A DNA stretch of 59,632 nt from Deltaproteobacteria bacterium (GCA_021847425.1 JAJZRF010000010.1:1-59632); one strand, 5' to 3'; counted from the first letter of the stretch, positions 36,997-46,412 are shown. Program-made: numbers and translations. Notes: generated by a model not told the origin, from the letters alone.

Positions 36997-37680
36997 ATGG
37001 CTAAAAATATTCACACAGAGATAGAAAAACTCAAAAACCAGATCGTCTACCTGGGCACGGCGGTGCAGGAAAACATGCAGAAATCCGTCAAGGCGCTGTG
37101 GGGGAAAAATCCCGAGATGGCCCGTCAGGTTATCGATCGCGACAAGGGCGAAATCGACTCCTTCGAGATCAATGTCGAGGAGGAATGCCTGCGGCTGCTC
37201 GCCCTGCATCAGCCCGTGGCCGGCGACCTGCGCTTCATCGTCACGGTGCTCAAAATCAACAACGATCTTGAGCGCATCGGCGACCTGGCCGCCAAGATCG
37301 CCGACAAGGTGCTCCTGCTTTACGCCGTTGATCCGGTCAGGTTTGCCTCCGACACCATGCAGATTCCGGAGATGTTCAATGCCATGTTTGAGAAAACCGT
37401 CTGGATGTTTCACAATACCATGGATGCCTTTGTCAACGAAGACACCGACCTGGCCTACAAGGTGTGCCTGGAGGACGACGAGGTGGATCGGGCCAAAGGG
37501 GAGATCCGCACCCAGATGGAGGAGATAATCCTGCATGATCCGACCCAGCACGTGTATCTGGCCAAACTGATCAGCGTGGCCAGAAGCCTCGAACGCATCG
37601 CCGATCACTGCACCAATATCTGCGAAGACATTATCTACATGGCGCAGGGCAGAATTGTCCGCCATCATGTAACACGATAG
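36997..37680 (+). CDS. phoU: Phosphate signalling protein PhoU
   Basis: 227 residues from the ATG at 36997 (AAGGAG site). Two PhoU repeats of three helices: EIEKLKNQIVYLGTAVQENM ... VAGDLRFIVTVLKINNDLERIGDLA in the first, and QHVYLAKLISVARSLERIADHCTNI in the second; the E-R-I-G-D-x-A and E-R-I-A-D-H-x-x-N metal-binding motifs are intact. PhoU links the Pst transporter to the PhoR kinase and shuts the phosphate response when phosphate is high. It precedes phoB by 43 bases and follows a dead pstA, so it must act with a Pst complex encoded elsewhere, likely the pstSC near 58 kb. Confidence 0.95.
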   Translation: MAKNIHTEIEKLKNQIVYLGTAVQENMQKSVKALWGKNPEMARQVIDRDKGEIDSFEINVEEECLRLLALHQPVAGDLRFIVTVLKINNDLERIGDLAAKIADKVLLLYAVDPVRFASDTMQIPEMFNAMFEKTVWMFHNTMDAFVNEDTDLAYKVCLEDDEVDRAKGEIRTQMEEIILHDPTQHVYLAKLISVARSLERIADHCTNICEDIIYMAQGRIVRHHVTR

Positions 37681-37723
37681 CCGCGCCGGAACTGCCGCCG
37701 CGAACATTGCCCAGGAGAAAACA

Positions 37724-38425
37724 ATGGCCCGAGAAACCATCCTTGTCGTGGAAGATGATGAAAACATCCAGCAGCTGGTCGGCTACAACCTGGCCAAGGC
37801 CGGCTTCCATGTGGTCTATGCCGACAACGGGGAACAGGCGCTCAGCCTGATCAAGCGGGAGAAACCGGAGCTGATCGTGCTGGACCTCATGCTCCCCGGC
37901 ATCAACGGCTTCGAGATCTGCAAGCTGGTGCGCAAGGACCCGAAAACCAAGAACCTGCCCATTGTCATGCTCACCGCCAAAAGCGAAGAGGATGATATGA
38001 CCGCGGGGCTCGATCTCGGGGCGGACGATTACATCACCAAGCCATTCAGCCCGAAGATCCTCATCTCCCGGATCAAGGCCGCCCTGCGCCGCAAGGAGGG
38101 ATTGAGCGAAGAAGGAGGCGGGAGCAAGAAAACCACCCCCCTCACCATCCACGGGATAACCATCGACCCCAACCGCTACGAGGTGCTGGTGGGCGATGAG
38201 GCCATCACCCTGACCGTTACCGAATTTTCCATCCTGGAGCTGCTGGCCCGGCGGCCGGGCTGGGTCTTCAACCGGCAGCAGATCATCGACGGGGTCCGGG
38301 GCTATGACTATGTCATCACCCCCCGGGCCGTGGACGTGCAGGTGTTCGGGCTGAGGAAAAAGCTGGGCGAAGCGGGCAAACACATCGAAACCGTGCGCGG
38401 CATCGGCTACCGCATGCAGGGCTAG
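37724..38425 (+). CDS. phoB: Phosphate response regulator PhoB
   Basis: 233 residues. Receiver with LVVEDDENIQQL, acceptor Asp54 in IVLDLMLPG, and DYITKPFSP; C-terminal winged helix of the OmpR/PhoB type (LTVTEFSILELLARRPGWVF, then RAVDVQVFGLRKKLG and ETVRGIGYRM). It activates phosphate-starvation genes as a dimer on tandem 11-base sites. Candidate sites are present before the porin, before this operon and before pstS. The kinase is not adjacent; the best candidate lies at 23.3-25.1 kb. Confidence 0.93.
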   Translation: MARETILVVEDDENIQQLVGYNLAKAGFHVVYADNGEQALSLIKREKPELIVLDLMLPGINGFEICKLVRKDPKTKNLPIVMLTAKSEEDDMTAGLDLGADDYITKPFSPKILISRIKAALRRKEGLSEEGGGSKKTTPLTIHGITIDPNRYEVLVGDEAITLTVTEFSILELLARRPGWVFNRQQIIDGVRGYDYVITPRAVDVQVFGLRKKLGEAGKHIETVRGIGYRMQG

Positions 38426-38525
38426 GGCAGAGCTGGGGTTGCAGCAGCGCCCCTCAGGCAAAGAGATCCGTCAGGGCGAATCTCTCCACGTCGAAAAGAC
38501 CCAGGCCGGTGATCTTTTCCATCCC

Positions 38526-39206
38526 TCAATCCCTCTTCCGGGCGATGTACACCACATGCCTGCGCCCGCCCCGGCCCGGGCGTTGCCGGTGCACGGCGAA
38601 CCCGGCCGCCTGCAGCCGTTTTTCAAATCCTTGGTCCGGGTCCTCGGACCAGACGGCAAACACCCCGCCCGGTTTCAGGGCTGCCCGGCTCGATTCCAGC
38701 GCCTTCCTGCCGTAAAGATAATCCCCCCGGCCGTGGTCCCCCTCATAGGGGCCTTCGTACAGGTCAAGGATGATGGCGTCAAAGCGGTTCTCCTTGCCCT
38801 TTTTCGCCGCCTCAGCAATGACCTTGGCCACATCGGAAATCTTCACCGTGACCCGCGGGTCGTCAACCGCTCCGTTGGTTAATGGGGCGATGACCCCTCG
38901 GCACCAGGTAACCATGATCGGATTCAGCTCCGCCACCACCACCTCGGCGCCGGAGGGAAGATTATCCAGGGCCGCCTTGAGGGTGAAGCCCATGCCCAAG
39001 CCGCCCACCAGCACCCTGGGCTTTTTGGTCTGCTGCAAGGGTGCACAGGCCAGCTCCGACAAGACGATCTCGGAGCGGTTGGCCGAGGAGTTCATCAGCA
39101 CCCGGCTGTCGATGGTGATCAAAAAATCCGTCTCGCCCCGCTGCCGCAGATCGAGAAGCCCCTCGTCGGTATCAATGCTGTCCACTACCCGCCAGGCTAA
39201 AGCCAT
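38526..39206 (-). CDS. Spermidine-synthase-like methyltransferase-fold protein
   Basis: 226 residues. A Rossmann core with RVLVGGLGMGFTLKAALD (motif I), VVVAELNPIMVTWCRG, DVAKVI and FDAIILDLYEGPYEG matches the SpeE/spermine-synthase superfamily. The N-terminal beta domain that shapes the amine pocket in true SpeE is very short here, so polyamine synthesis is not assured. The start abuts the stop of the YwbE gene; the two plus a 98-residue protein form a minus-strand operon. Confidence 0.8.
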   Translation of the reverse strand: MALAWRVVDSIDTDEGLLDLRQRGETDFLITIDSRVLMNSSANRSEIVLSELACAPLQQTKKPRVLVGGLGMGFTLKAALDNLPSGAEVVVAELNPIMVTWCRGVIAPLTNGAVDDPRVTVKISDVAKVIAEAAKKGKENRFDAIILDLYEGPYEGDHGRGDYLYGRKALESSRAALKPGGVFAVWSEDPDQGFEKRLQAAGFAVHRQRPGRGGRRHVVYIARKRD

Positions 39207-39404
39207 TTACAATGCTCCCATCTTTTTAACCCGCCCCACTGCCCCGCTTTCCAACCGCACTTTAATGCCGTGGGGATGGGTGGGGGATTTGGTCAGGATA
39301 TCCTTGACGACCCCCTCGGTGAGTCTGCCGGAACGCTGGTCCTCTTTCCGGACGATGCACACCCGCAGCCCGGCCCTGATCTCGCTCCGATTCATCCCAT
39401 TCAT
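39207..39404 (-). CDS. ywbE: YwbE family protein
   Basis: 65 residues: NRSEIRAGLRVCIVRKEDQR, then SGRLTEGVVKDILTKSPTHP and HGIKVRLESGAVGRVKKM. This is the typical YwbE (DUF2196) small beta protein of unknown function. Its ATG overlaps the upstream gene's stop by four bases, and its stop touches the next gene. Confidence 0.9.
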   Translation of the reverse strand: MNGMNRSEIRAGLRVCIVRKEDQRSGRLTEGVVKDILTKSPTHPHGIKVRLESGAVGRVKKMGAL

Positions 39405-39697
39405 GCCGGTCCTCGTTTGATTTCCCGCTGGATCAGCGCCAGCAACTCCGCAAAGGTGTCGCTGAAGTAATGGGGGGTGGTCTGGCCCGGGCTGCTCGGG
39501 TTCTCCACGTTTACCCCGTACCGGAGCCCTTGTCCGGTCAGGGCCTTGTACCTTTTCATCTTGCCCGCATATTTCGAGCTGGGCCGCTCTTTTTCCGCCA
39601 GCAAGCCGAGGGCCACCAGGATCTTGTTCGCCTTTACCGTGGAGATTGCAACGTTACTCAGTTTCAGCAGGTTGGTAAGTGAATCGGTTTTTTCCAC
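39401..39697 (-). CDS. Hypothetical protein, 98 residues
   Basis: MEKTDSLTNLLKLSNVAIST opens a helix-turn-helix-like region (KANKILVALGLLAEKERP), followed by YKALTGQGLRYGVNVENPSS and PHYFSDTFAELLALIQREIK. The second half resembles the C-terminal domain of phage antirepressor-type proteins, where 'LTEKGLKYGxN...PHYYxxxFxELL' recurs; I am not certain. It is the first gene of the operon with ywbE. A nucleic-acid-binding role is a guess. Confidence 0.65.
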   Translation of the reverse strand: MEKTDSLTNLLKLSNVAISTVKANKILVALGLLAEKERPSSKYAGKMKRYKALTGQGLRYGVNVENPSSPGQTTPHYFSDTFAELLALIQREIKRGPA

Positions 39698-39763
39698 CGC
39701 ATCCTCCTTGCAGGTCCGCTCCGGAAAACACCAACCGGAGACGCACCCTTTTGTTATTTGTCT

Positions 39764-40993
39764 TCAGCCACCCTGTCCCAGCCCGTCCGCCCGCAGCAAG
39801 GACTCAAGGCAGTGCTCCCGGATGGAGTAAAACTCCTTGATCTCCCGGATCTGGGCCAGCAGCTCCGCCTGTTTCACCGGGCCGGCGCCCTTCACCCCCA
39901 GGATCATCTTGTTCTTGCTCGTGTGTTCCAGGGAAACGAACTCGAAGATTTGGGTTTCGTAGCCGGACGCCTCAAGGAGCAGCCCGCGCAGGGAGTCGGT
40001 GACCATCTCCGCCTCCTGGCCCAGATGGATGCCGTGCTTGAGCATGGGCTTCAGCAACTCAGGGCTCTGCATCTGGGGCCGGAGCTGCTTGTGGCAGCAC
40101 GGCGCGCACATGATGATCGCAGCGCCTGAGCGGATTCCCAGATGGATGGCGTAATCCGTGGCCATGTCGCAGGCGTGCAGGGCGATCATGATGTCGATCC
40201 CCTCGGGCGCAAAGCTCCGGATATCGCCCTGGACAAAAGAGAGTGTGTCGAGCTTCAGCCTCTGGGCGGCTTTACCGCACAGGCTGACGAGATCCTCCCG
40301 CAACTCCACCCCGGTAACCTTGGGGGTAAGCCCCAGGCTGGCGCGCAGGTACTCCTCCATGGCAAAGGTGAGGTATCCCTTGCCCGAGCCGAAATCAACC
40401 ACCCGGACCCGCTCTTTTTCCTTCAGCTTCGAGGAGGCAATGGCATGGTCCAGGACCTCGATAAACTTGTTGATCTGCTTCCACTTGCGCGACATGGAGG
40501 GGATCAACTGATGCTGCGCATTGGTGACTCCCAGCTCCTTCAAAAACGGGGTGGCAAGATCGAGAAACCGCTCCTTCTTCCGGTCATGCTCCCGGGAGAC
40601 GACTTCCCTCGGCGCTGCCTTGCCCCGCTGCAGATTGTACCTGCCCTTCTTGCTGACCGAGAGCTGGATATCCTCGCGCACCGTCTGCAGATGCACGTTG
40701 TTGAAGGCGGTGGCAAACACATCGCGGATAGTCGCAATCCCCGCCGGAATGGGCAGGTTCTTGGTAACGTCCCTGGTCTGGTAGCGATAGAGAAAAGAGA
40801 AGCACTCCCCCTCCTTCAGGGTAAGCCGCCGGACAAAGACCCGGTTCAGCCCCGGTTCCGGCCCATGGTATTTCCCCAGCACCAGTTTGACAAAGGTGTT
40901 CCGGGTCAGGCAATCGTCCAGCAGGCTGAAAAAAAGTCCGCATTGGTTCGGCATCTCTTGTGGCCCTGGTTTGGCCTCGGTCATCTCAGTCAT
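39764..40993 (-). CDS. SAM-dependent methyltransferase
   Basis: 409 residues from the ATG at 40993; a GTG at 40999 and an ATG at 40984 are alternatives and none has a clear ribosome site. The N-terminal 170 residues are family-specific (FVRRLTLKEGECFSFLYRYQ, basic KKGRYNLQRGK). The SAM domain has VVDFGSGKGYLTFAMEEYL, VTGVELREDLV, GIDIMIALHACDMATDYAIH and CAPCCHKQLRPQ. The ALHACDxATD and CCH elements are those of the RRNAD1/METTL25-like methyltransferase group, thought to act on RNA or protein. Substrate unknown. Confidence 0.85.
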   Translation of the reverse strand: MTEMTEAKPGPQEMPNQCGLFFSLLDDCLTRNTFVKLVLGKYHGPEPGLNRVFVRRLTLKEGECFSFLYRYQTRDVTKNLPIPAGIATIRDVFATAFNNVHLQTVREDIQLSVSKKGRYNLQRGKAAPREVVSREHDRKKERFLDLATPFLKELGVTNAQHQLIPSMSRKWKQINKFIEVLDHAIASSKLKEKERVRVVDFGSGKGYLTFAMEEYLRASLGLTPKVTGVELREDLVSLCGKAAQRLKLDTLSFVQGDIRSFAPEGIDIMIALHACDMATDYAIHLGIRSGAAIIMCAPCCHKQLRPQMQSPELLKPMLKHGIHLGQEAEMVTDSLRGLLLEASGYETQIFEFVSLEHTSKNKMILGVKGAGPVKQAELLAQIREIKEFYSIREHCLESLLRADGLGQGG

Positions 40994-40999
40994 CGTCAC

Positions 41000-41301
41000 G
41001 CACCATCATATAAAACAATCTCTGGTTACCAAGAAATTTCAGCCAGGGGAATACGCTTTATCCTTCTGTTCATTTTCTTTGCTTGCCCAAAGAAAACGAA
41101 CCAAAAGAAAAGGCCCCCTGTGTTCCTTGTCCCGCCGTGGGCGGGATACCCTGCGCTCCTCGATGCTACCGGGGCTTTGCAAACTCGCTGCGCTCAAACA
41201 GTGCAAATCCCTTTTTCGGCAGCCTCTCCGGTGCTCGGCTGCGGACCAACGGGATTTTGACTGCATCTGAAAACAAAAGGCACAAAAACCCACCCCATTG
41301 C
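41000..41301. repeat. Intergenic dispersed-type repeat
   Basis: The 300 bases between the methyltransferase and tex start with TTTTCTTTG (41073-41081) paired to CAAAGAAAA (41088-41096), then GAACCAAAAGAAAAGG and several strings (GCAAACTCGCTGCGCTCAAA, CCGGTGCTCGGC) that I recognise as typical of a dispersed sequence found many times in related genomes and often mis-annotated as short proteins. I see no real gene in it. Confidence 0.5.
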
Positions 41302-43443
41302 TCACCCTTCCTTCAACGAAAGCGCAATCCTTTTCCGCTGGGGATCAACCTCCAGCACCCGGACCATCACCTGCTGCCGCACCTTGACCACCTCGCCTGG
41401 CTCCTTCACAAAACGGTCGGCCAGCTGGCTGATGTGGATCAGCCCGTCCTGGTGCACGCCGATATCGACAAAGGCCCCGAACTTGGTCACATTGGTGACC
41501 AGTCCTGGCAGCCGCATGCCCGGCTTAAGATCCTCGATGCTGTTGATCCCGTCGCTGAAGGCAAAGGCGCTGAAGCTTGCCCTGGGGTCGCGGCCCGGCT
41601 TGGCAAGCTCGGCCAGGATATCGTTGAGGGTCGGCAAGCCCACCGTCTCGCTGACATAGCGGCTGAGCTCGATTTTCTCCCGGAGCTCCGGCTGTTCGAT
41701 CAGGTCCACGACCTTACAGCCGCAATCCTTGGCCATCTGTTCCACGATCCGGTATTGCTCCGGGTGGACCCCGCTTGAGTCCAGGGGATTTGCCGCGCCC
41801 CGGATCCGTAAAAATCCACCGCATTGCTCAAACCCCTTGCCCCCCAGCCGGGGAACCTTCAGCAGCTCACCCCGGCTGGCAAACGGGCCGTTTTCATTGC
41901 GGTATTTGATGATGTTTTGGGCCAGCACCGGCCCCAGGCCGGAAACATGGGCCAGCAGCTCGGCGCTGGCACTGTTCAGCTCCACCCCCACCCTGTTTAC
42001 ACAGCTGGCCACCGTATCGTCCAGGCTCTTTTTCAGCGCCACTTGATTGACGTCATGCTGGTATTGACCGATCCCGATGACCTTGGGGTCCAGCTTCACC
42101 AGCTCGGCCAGGGGATCCTGCAACCTCCTGCCGATGGAAACCGAACCACGCACCGTGAGATCATGGCCGGGGAATTCCAGCCGGGCCGTTTCCGAGGCGG
42201 AGTAGATCGAGGCGCCGCTTTCATCCACCATGGTGATGATCATCTCCGCCGCCAAGCCCAACCCCCGGACAAAGGATTCGGTCTCCCTGCCTGCGGTGCC
42301 GTTGCCGATGGCAATGGCCTCAATCCGGTATTTTTTGCACAGTTCAGCCACGACCTTGCCGGCCTCCCGGCTTTTGTCCGCGGATAGGGTCGGGTAGATG
42401 GTGGCATTGTGCAGGAGTTTGCCCTGTTCGTCCAGGCAGACCAGCTTGGCCCCGGTGCGAAAGCCGGGGTCCAGGGCCATGACCCGTTTGCGGCCCAAGG
42501 GCGAGGCGAGGAGCAGCTCGCGCAGGTTATCGACAAAAACCTTTATCGCCTCCCGGTCCGCCTGCTCTTTAAGATGGGTGCGCAGCTCGTTTTCCAACGA
42601 CGGAGCAAGGAGCCGCTTGTAGCTGTCTTCCACGGCAAGATTGACCTGCTCCGCTGCCGCACCGCTGCCCTTGACATATCTTTTCCGCAACAGCTCGATA
42701 CCCGCCTCTGCCGGGGGACGCACCGCCAGAGTCAGCACCTTTTCGTTTTCGCCGCGCAGCATGGCGAGCAGACGGTGGCCCGGCACCTTGGGAGCCGGTT
42801 CCTGCCAGTCGAAATAGTCCCGAAATTTGGAGCCCGCCTCCTGGTTCTTTTTCACCACCCTGGAGACGATCACTGCCTTACTACCAAAGAGCTGCCGCAG
42901 CCTTGCCCGGATGGCAGGATCTTCGTTGAGCCATTCCGCGATGATGTCCCGTCCCCCGGCCAGGGCCTCGTCCGCTGTGGCTACGCCTTTTTCCGGGTCG
43001 ATGAATCTTTCCGGGCGGAGCGGAGTATTATCCTGGCGAAAGATGGCCCGGGCCAGAGGCTCCAACCCCTTTTCCATGGCGATGATGCTTCTGGTCCTGC
43101 GCTTGGGCCGGTGCGGCAGATAGAGATCTTCCAGGCTGGACAGATTAGCGGCTCCAAGAAGAGCCTGGTGCAGTTTCGGCTCCAACAACTCGCGTTCGCT
43201 TAAGGATCCGATGATCGCCTGCCGCCGTTTGTCCAATTCAGCCAGTTGCAGCAGCCGGTCCCGGACTGCGGTGATCTGGATTTCATCCAGCAGACCGGTG
43301 GCCTCTTTCCGGTAGCGGGCGATAAACGGCACCGTGCCCCCGTCCTGCAACAGGGCGGCCACGGCCGCCACCTGGCCGGTCTTGATTTTCAGCTCTTGGG
43401 CAATGATTTCCTGGTGTTGGTTCATGGTTGCTTTTGTATTCAT
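41302..43443 (-). CDS. tex: Tex family transcription accessory / RNA-binding protein
   Basis: 713 residues from the ATG at 43443; an upstream frame to 43521 and an ATG at 43425 are alternatives. N-terminal helical Tex domain with TVPFIARYRKEATGLLDE, LEDLYLPHRPKRRT and the YqgF-like core VMALDPGFRTGAKLVCLDEQ, double helix-hairpin-helix (LLAHVSGLGPVLAQNIIKYR, FASRGELLKVPRLG), and an S1 domain at 640-710 (GLVTNVTKFGAFVDIGVHQD). Tex binds nucleic acid and associates with transcription; it is conserved and here complete. Confidence 0.95.
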   Translation of the reverse strand: MNTKATMNQHQEIIAQELKIKTGQVAAVAALLQDGGTVPFIARYRKEATGLLDEIQITAVRDRLLQLAELDKRRQAIIGSLSERELLEPKLHQALLGAANLSSLEDLYLPHRPKRRTRSIIAMEKGLEPLARAIFRQDNTPLRPERFIDPEKGVATADEALAGGRDIIAEWLNEDPAIRARLRQLFGSKAVIVSRVVKKNQEAGSKFRDYFDWQEPAPKVPGHRLLAMLRGENEKVLTLAVRPPAEAGIELLRKRYVKGSGAAAEQVNLAVEDSYKRLLAPSLENELRTHLKEQADREAIKVFVDNLRELLLASPLGRKRVMALDPGFRTGAKLVCLDEQGKLLHNATIYPTLSADKSREAGKVVAELCKKYRIEAIAIGNGTAGRETESFVRGLGLAAEMIITMVDESGASIYSASETARLEFPGHDLTVRGSVSIGRRLQDPLAELVKLDPKVIGIGQYQHDVNQVALKKSLDDTVASCVNRVGVELNSASAELLAHVSGLGPVLAQNIIKYRNENGPFASRGELLKVPRLGGKGFEQCGGFLRIRGAANPLDSSGVHPEQYRIVEQMAKDCGCKVVDLIEQPELREKIELSRYVSETVGLPTLNDILAELAKPGRDPRASFSAFAFSDGINSIEDLKPGMRLPGLVTNVTKFGAFVDIGVHQDGLIHISQLADRFVKEPGEVVKVRQQVMVRVLEVDPQRKRIALSLKEG

Positions 43444-43649
43444 ATTTTCACAACAGCGCCAATTGTTTTTTGCTTTGCGCTGATTTAGCTCTTTTCCAGC
43501 AAGGAGAGCCACCCCCCTCATCTCCCATCATATCACTTTGCATCCCCTGGCGAATATGGTCAAATACCGCACAACAATTCGGACGTGCATGGGTGGGAAA
43601 AAGCTAAACGCTGACACTGACAGCTGCATAAACTCGCAAGGAAAAGAGC

Positions 43650-44120
43650 ATGGGGAACCCCTTACAGGACCAGCTTCTCAAGGCCGGGCTGGCCAGCAAA
43701 AAACAGGCCAGAAAGGCCGAACACGAAAAACGGATCAGCCGCAAGCAGAACAACACCAATAGCCCTGCGGTGGTCAGCAACAAGGCCAGAGAGGAGCAGG
43801 CGGCCAAGGATTTGCGCAACCGGGAGCTCAACCGGGAGCGCGCCGGGGAGACCAGGCTGCGGGAGCAGAAGGCCCAGGTAAAACAGCTCATCGAGACCAA
43901 TCGGTTGCCCCAGGATGGGCGGGGCGAGCCGTACCACTTTGCCGAGCAGAACAAGATCAAGAGGATCTTCGTCTCCGAGGAGATGGGTGACCAGCTCAGC
44001 CGCGGTCAGCTGGCCATTGTCAGGCTCGGCAGCGGCTATGAGGTGGTCCCGGCCAAAGCGGCCCGCCAGATAGCGAGCCGCGACAAGGGGGCGGTGGTGG
44101 TCTTTCATGAAAAACCATAA
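43650..44120 (+). CDS. yaiL: DUF2058 family protein (YaiL-like)
   Basis: 156 residues starting MGNPLQDQLLKAGLASKKQARKAEHEK, a highly charged helical N-terminus, then a small C-terminal domain: EPYHFAEQNKIKRIFVSEEM and YEVVPAKAARQIASRDKGAV. This is the DUF2058 signature. Function is not known; the basic helix suggests RNA or ribosome contact. AAGGAAAAG precedes the ATG. The pseudouridine synthase frame begins inside its 3' end. Confidence 0.85.
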   Translation: MGNPLQDQLLKAGLASKKQARKAEHEKRISRKQNNTNSPAVVSNKAREEQAAKDLRNRELNRERAGETRLREQKAQVKQLIETNRLPQDGRGEPYHFAEQNKIKRIFVSEEMGDQLSRGQLAIVRLGSGYEVVPAKAARQIASRDKGAVVVFHEKP

Positions 44121-44154
44121 GGGGCTGCGCCGCACTGGGGAAGGTGGCACTGAA

Positions 44155-44859
44155 ATGGCTCATTTGCCCACACCCCCCCGGCCGGCCCAGAAGCGTCAAC
44201 CGCGAGGGTTGCCCATCCTCCATGAGGACAAGGATATTCTCGTGGTCGCAAAGCCTGCCGGGCTGCTGACCATCGGCACCGACCGGGAAAAGTCGAGAAC
44301 GGCCCATTATCTGCTCAACGATTATGTGCGCAAGGGCGATCCGAAATCGCGCAACCGGGTGTATGTGGTCCATCGCCTGGACAAGGACACCTCCGGCCTC
44401 CTGATTTTTGCCAAAAGCGAACAGGCCAAGAAATACCTGCAGGAGCATTGGGAGGATACAGACAAGCATTACCTGGCCATCGTCCACGGACGGCTGACGC
44501 CCAAGGAGGGAACGATCACCTCCTACCTGGCCGAGAATGCGGCCCAGAAGGTCTACTCGACCCCGGACCCTGCCAAGGGCAAGCTCTCCCAGACGGCCTA
44601 CAAGGTGTTGCGAGAGAGCAAAGGCTTAAGCCTGGTGGAGATTCATCTCCTCACCGGCCGCAAGCACCAGATCCGGGTGCATTTCGCGGAAAAGGGCCAT
44701 CCCGTGGCAGGGGACAAAAAATACGGCCCCACCGCGCCGGTCTGCAAACGGCTCGCCCTCCATGCCCGGTCGCTCTCCTTCATCCACCCCTTCAGCGGCA
44801 AGGAAATGAGCTTTGACCTCGGGATGCCGGAGGAATTCACCCGGCTGCTCGGCAAATAG
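44155..44859 (+). CDS. RluA-family pseudouridine synthase
   Basis: 234 residues from the ATG at 44155, which has GAAGGTGG upstream; an ATG at 44107 overlapping the previous gene is possible. PILHEDKDILVVAKPAGLLT, the catalytic HRLDKDTSGLLIFAKS with its Asp, and TGRKHQIRVHFAEKGHPVAGD are classic. It isomerises uridine in rRNA or tRNA; the target site cannot be read from sequence. No S4 domain is present. Confidence 0.92.
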   Translation: MAHLPTPPRPAQKRQPRGLPILHEDKDILVVAKPAGLLTIGTDREKSRTAHYLLNDYVRKGDPKSRNRVYVVHRLDKDTSGLLIFAKSEQAKKYLQEHWEDTDKHYLAIVHGRLTPKEGTITSYLAENAAQKVYSTPDPAKGKLSQTAYKVLRESKGLSLVEIHLLTGRKHQIRVHFAEKGHPVAGDKKYGPTAPVCKRLALHARSLSFIHPFSGKEMSFDLGMPEEFTRLLGK

Positions 44860-45029
44860 GAACTGCGCTGGCTGTTGGCCGGCCAGACACAACCAATCGT
44901 CTCGCCGGGGCGGGAATGACATTTCGCGATGAATTCTCTGGGAAATATGGCCAAAATGATCAGGCTATAACCTGGTTAGGATTGCTGGATATAAAAACCT
45001 TTCTCTGATAGATTGACTCCAATCATACA

Positions 45030-45085
45030 TTCAGGCCGTTTTGGTCCGGTCGGCGGCACTTACGTATTGTGCCCCCGAATTTTAA
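45030..45085 (+). repeat. Copy A of the CCCCGGAATT-type dispersed repeat
   Basis: The text CAGGCCGTTTTGGTCCGGTC, GGCACTTACGTATTGTGCCC and CCGAATTTTA parallels copy B at 46518-46580 (TTCAGGGCCATTTTGCTCTG, GTTGGCAGCAATTAAGTAAG). Both lie directly before a ribosome site. Confidence 0.55.
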
Positions 45086-45101
45086 GAGGAGGAGTTTGCC
45101 G

Positions 45102-46412
45102 ATGAACTTTTTTTCCGAACAAAACAGGCTCGCCGCCGCCCGCAGACTCTTTGCGCATGCCGGAGAGTTGATCGATGCCCGTTTTTCCGTGCGCCTGTGG
45201 GATGGAACGATGATCCCGCTGGGCACGAATGTCGATACCGATTTCTTTATCGCCATCAACAGCTCCGAGGTTATCGGCTCGCTTCTGCGGCGTCCGACTG
45301 CGGAAAACCTCCTTCTCCACTATGCCAAAGGCCATCTGGAACTCCACGGCGACCTGATCGATTTCATTGCCGTGGCCCGGGAAAAGAAGCCCAGGAAGAC
45401 ATTGAAGAAACTGAACAGGTTCTTTCTCTTCAGGTCAGCCCTGCCGCTTCTCTTGACCTTTGGCCGGAAAGCAGAGGTCCGCCATAAATACCGGGATGAG
45501 GAGACAGGCCGGCGGGAGTCGAAGCGGGACAACAAGGAATTCATCCAATTCCATTACGACATCAGCAACGATTTCTATGGACTGTTCCTCGGCGCGGAAA
45601 TGCTTTATTCCTGCGGCTATTTCACGCATCCGGACAACTCCTTGGACCAGGCCCAGCAGGATAAGCTTGAAATGATCTGCCGGAAACTGCGTCTGCAGGA
45701 GGGCGAAAAGCTGCTCGATATCGGCTGCGGCTGGGGAGGGCTTATCTGTTATGCCGCGAAGAACTATGGGGTCAAGGCGCATGGGATCACCCTTTCCCAG
45801 AAGCAGCTGGAATATGCCCAGGAAAAAATAAAGCGGCTCGGCCTTGCGGATCGGGTCACGGTCGAACTGAGGGATTACGCAACGCTTGAGGGCACCTATG
45901 ACAAGATCGCCAGCATCGGCATGTTCGAGCACATCGGGATCGCCAACATGCCGAAATATTTTGCAAAAATTAATTCTCTCCTGCGGGACCGGGGCATTCT
46001 CCTAAACCACGGGATCTCCCGCCGGGCCAAACCCACCCGCCGTGCGGTCCGCAAGATCAGTCCCGAACGCCGCCTGATCCTGAAGTATATCTTTCCGGGA
46101 AGCGAGCTGGACAATGTGGGGCACACGGCCGAGGTGCTTGAAATCTGCGGCTTTGAGGTGCACGATGTCGAGGCCTGGCGCGAGCATTATGCCCTCACCG
46201 CCGGGCATTGGTATCGCCGCCTCATGGCCAGAAAAGAAGAAGCGCTCGGTTTCGTGGGCATGGAAAAATTGCGGATGTGGGCGCTCTATCTGGCCGGAGT
46301 CTCCATCGGCTTTGCGGATGGCTCGATAGGAATCTGCCAGGTGGTCGCCACCAAGCATGCCGCCAGAGGCCCCTCCGGCCTGCCTCTTACCAGGGCGGAT
46401 TTATACAGATGA
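45102..46412 (+). CDS. cfa: Cyclopropane-fatty-acyl-phospholipid synthase
   Basis: 436 residues from the ATG at 45102 (GAGGAGG site). The N-terminal lipid-binding domain is followed by the SAM domain: IQFHYDISNDFYGLFLG, MLYSCGYF, LLDIGCGWGGLICYAAKNYG, VKAHGITLSQKQLEYAQEKI and IASIGMFEHIGI. It transfers a methylene from SAM to cis double bonds of membrane phospholipids, often in stationary phase or acid stress. The C-terminal ADGSIGICQVVATK is as in the family. Confidence 0.94.
   Translation: MNFFSEQNRLAAARRLFAHAGELIDARFSVRLWDGTMIPLGTNVDTDFFIAINSSEVIGSLLRRPTAENLLLHYAKGHLELHGDLIDFIAVAREKKPRKTLKKLNRFFLFRSALPLLLTFGRKAEVRHKYRDEETGRRESKRDNKEFIQFHYDISNDFYGLFLGAEMLYSCGYFTHPDNSLDQAQQDKLEMICRKLRLQEGEKLLDIGCGWGGLICYAAKNYGVKAHGITLSQKQLEYAQEKIKRLGLADRVTVELRDYATLEGTYDKIASIGMFEHIGIANMPKYFAKINSLLRDRGILLNHGISRRAKPTRRAVRKISPERRLILKYIFPGSELDNVGHTAEVLEICGFEVHDVEAWREHYALTAGHWYRRLMARKEEALGFVGMEKLRMWALYLAGVSIGFADGSIGICQVVATKHAARGPSGLPLTRADLYR

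Noticed and set aside
41039..41305. 88-codon minus-strand frame in the methyltransferase-tex gap
   Set aside because: Lies wholly in a dispersed-type repeat, has no ribosome site, and resembles spurious proteins annotated from such repeats.
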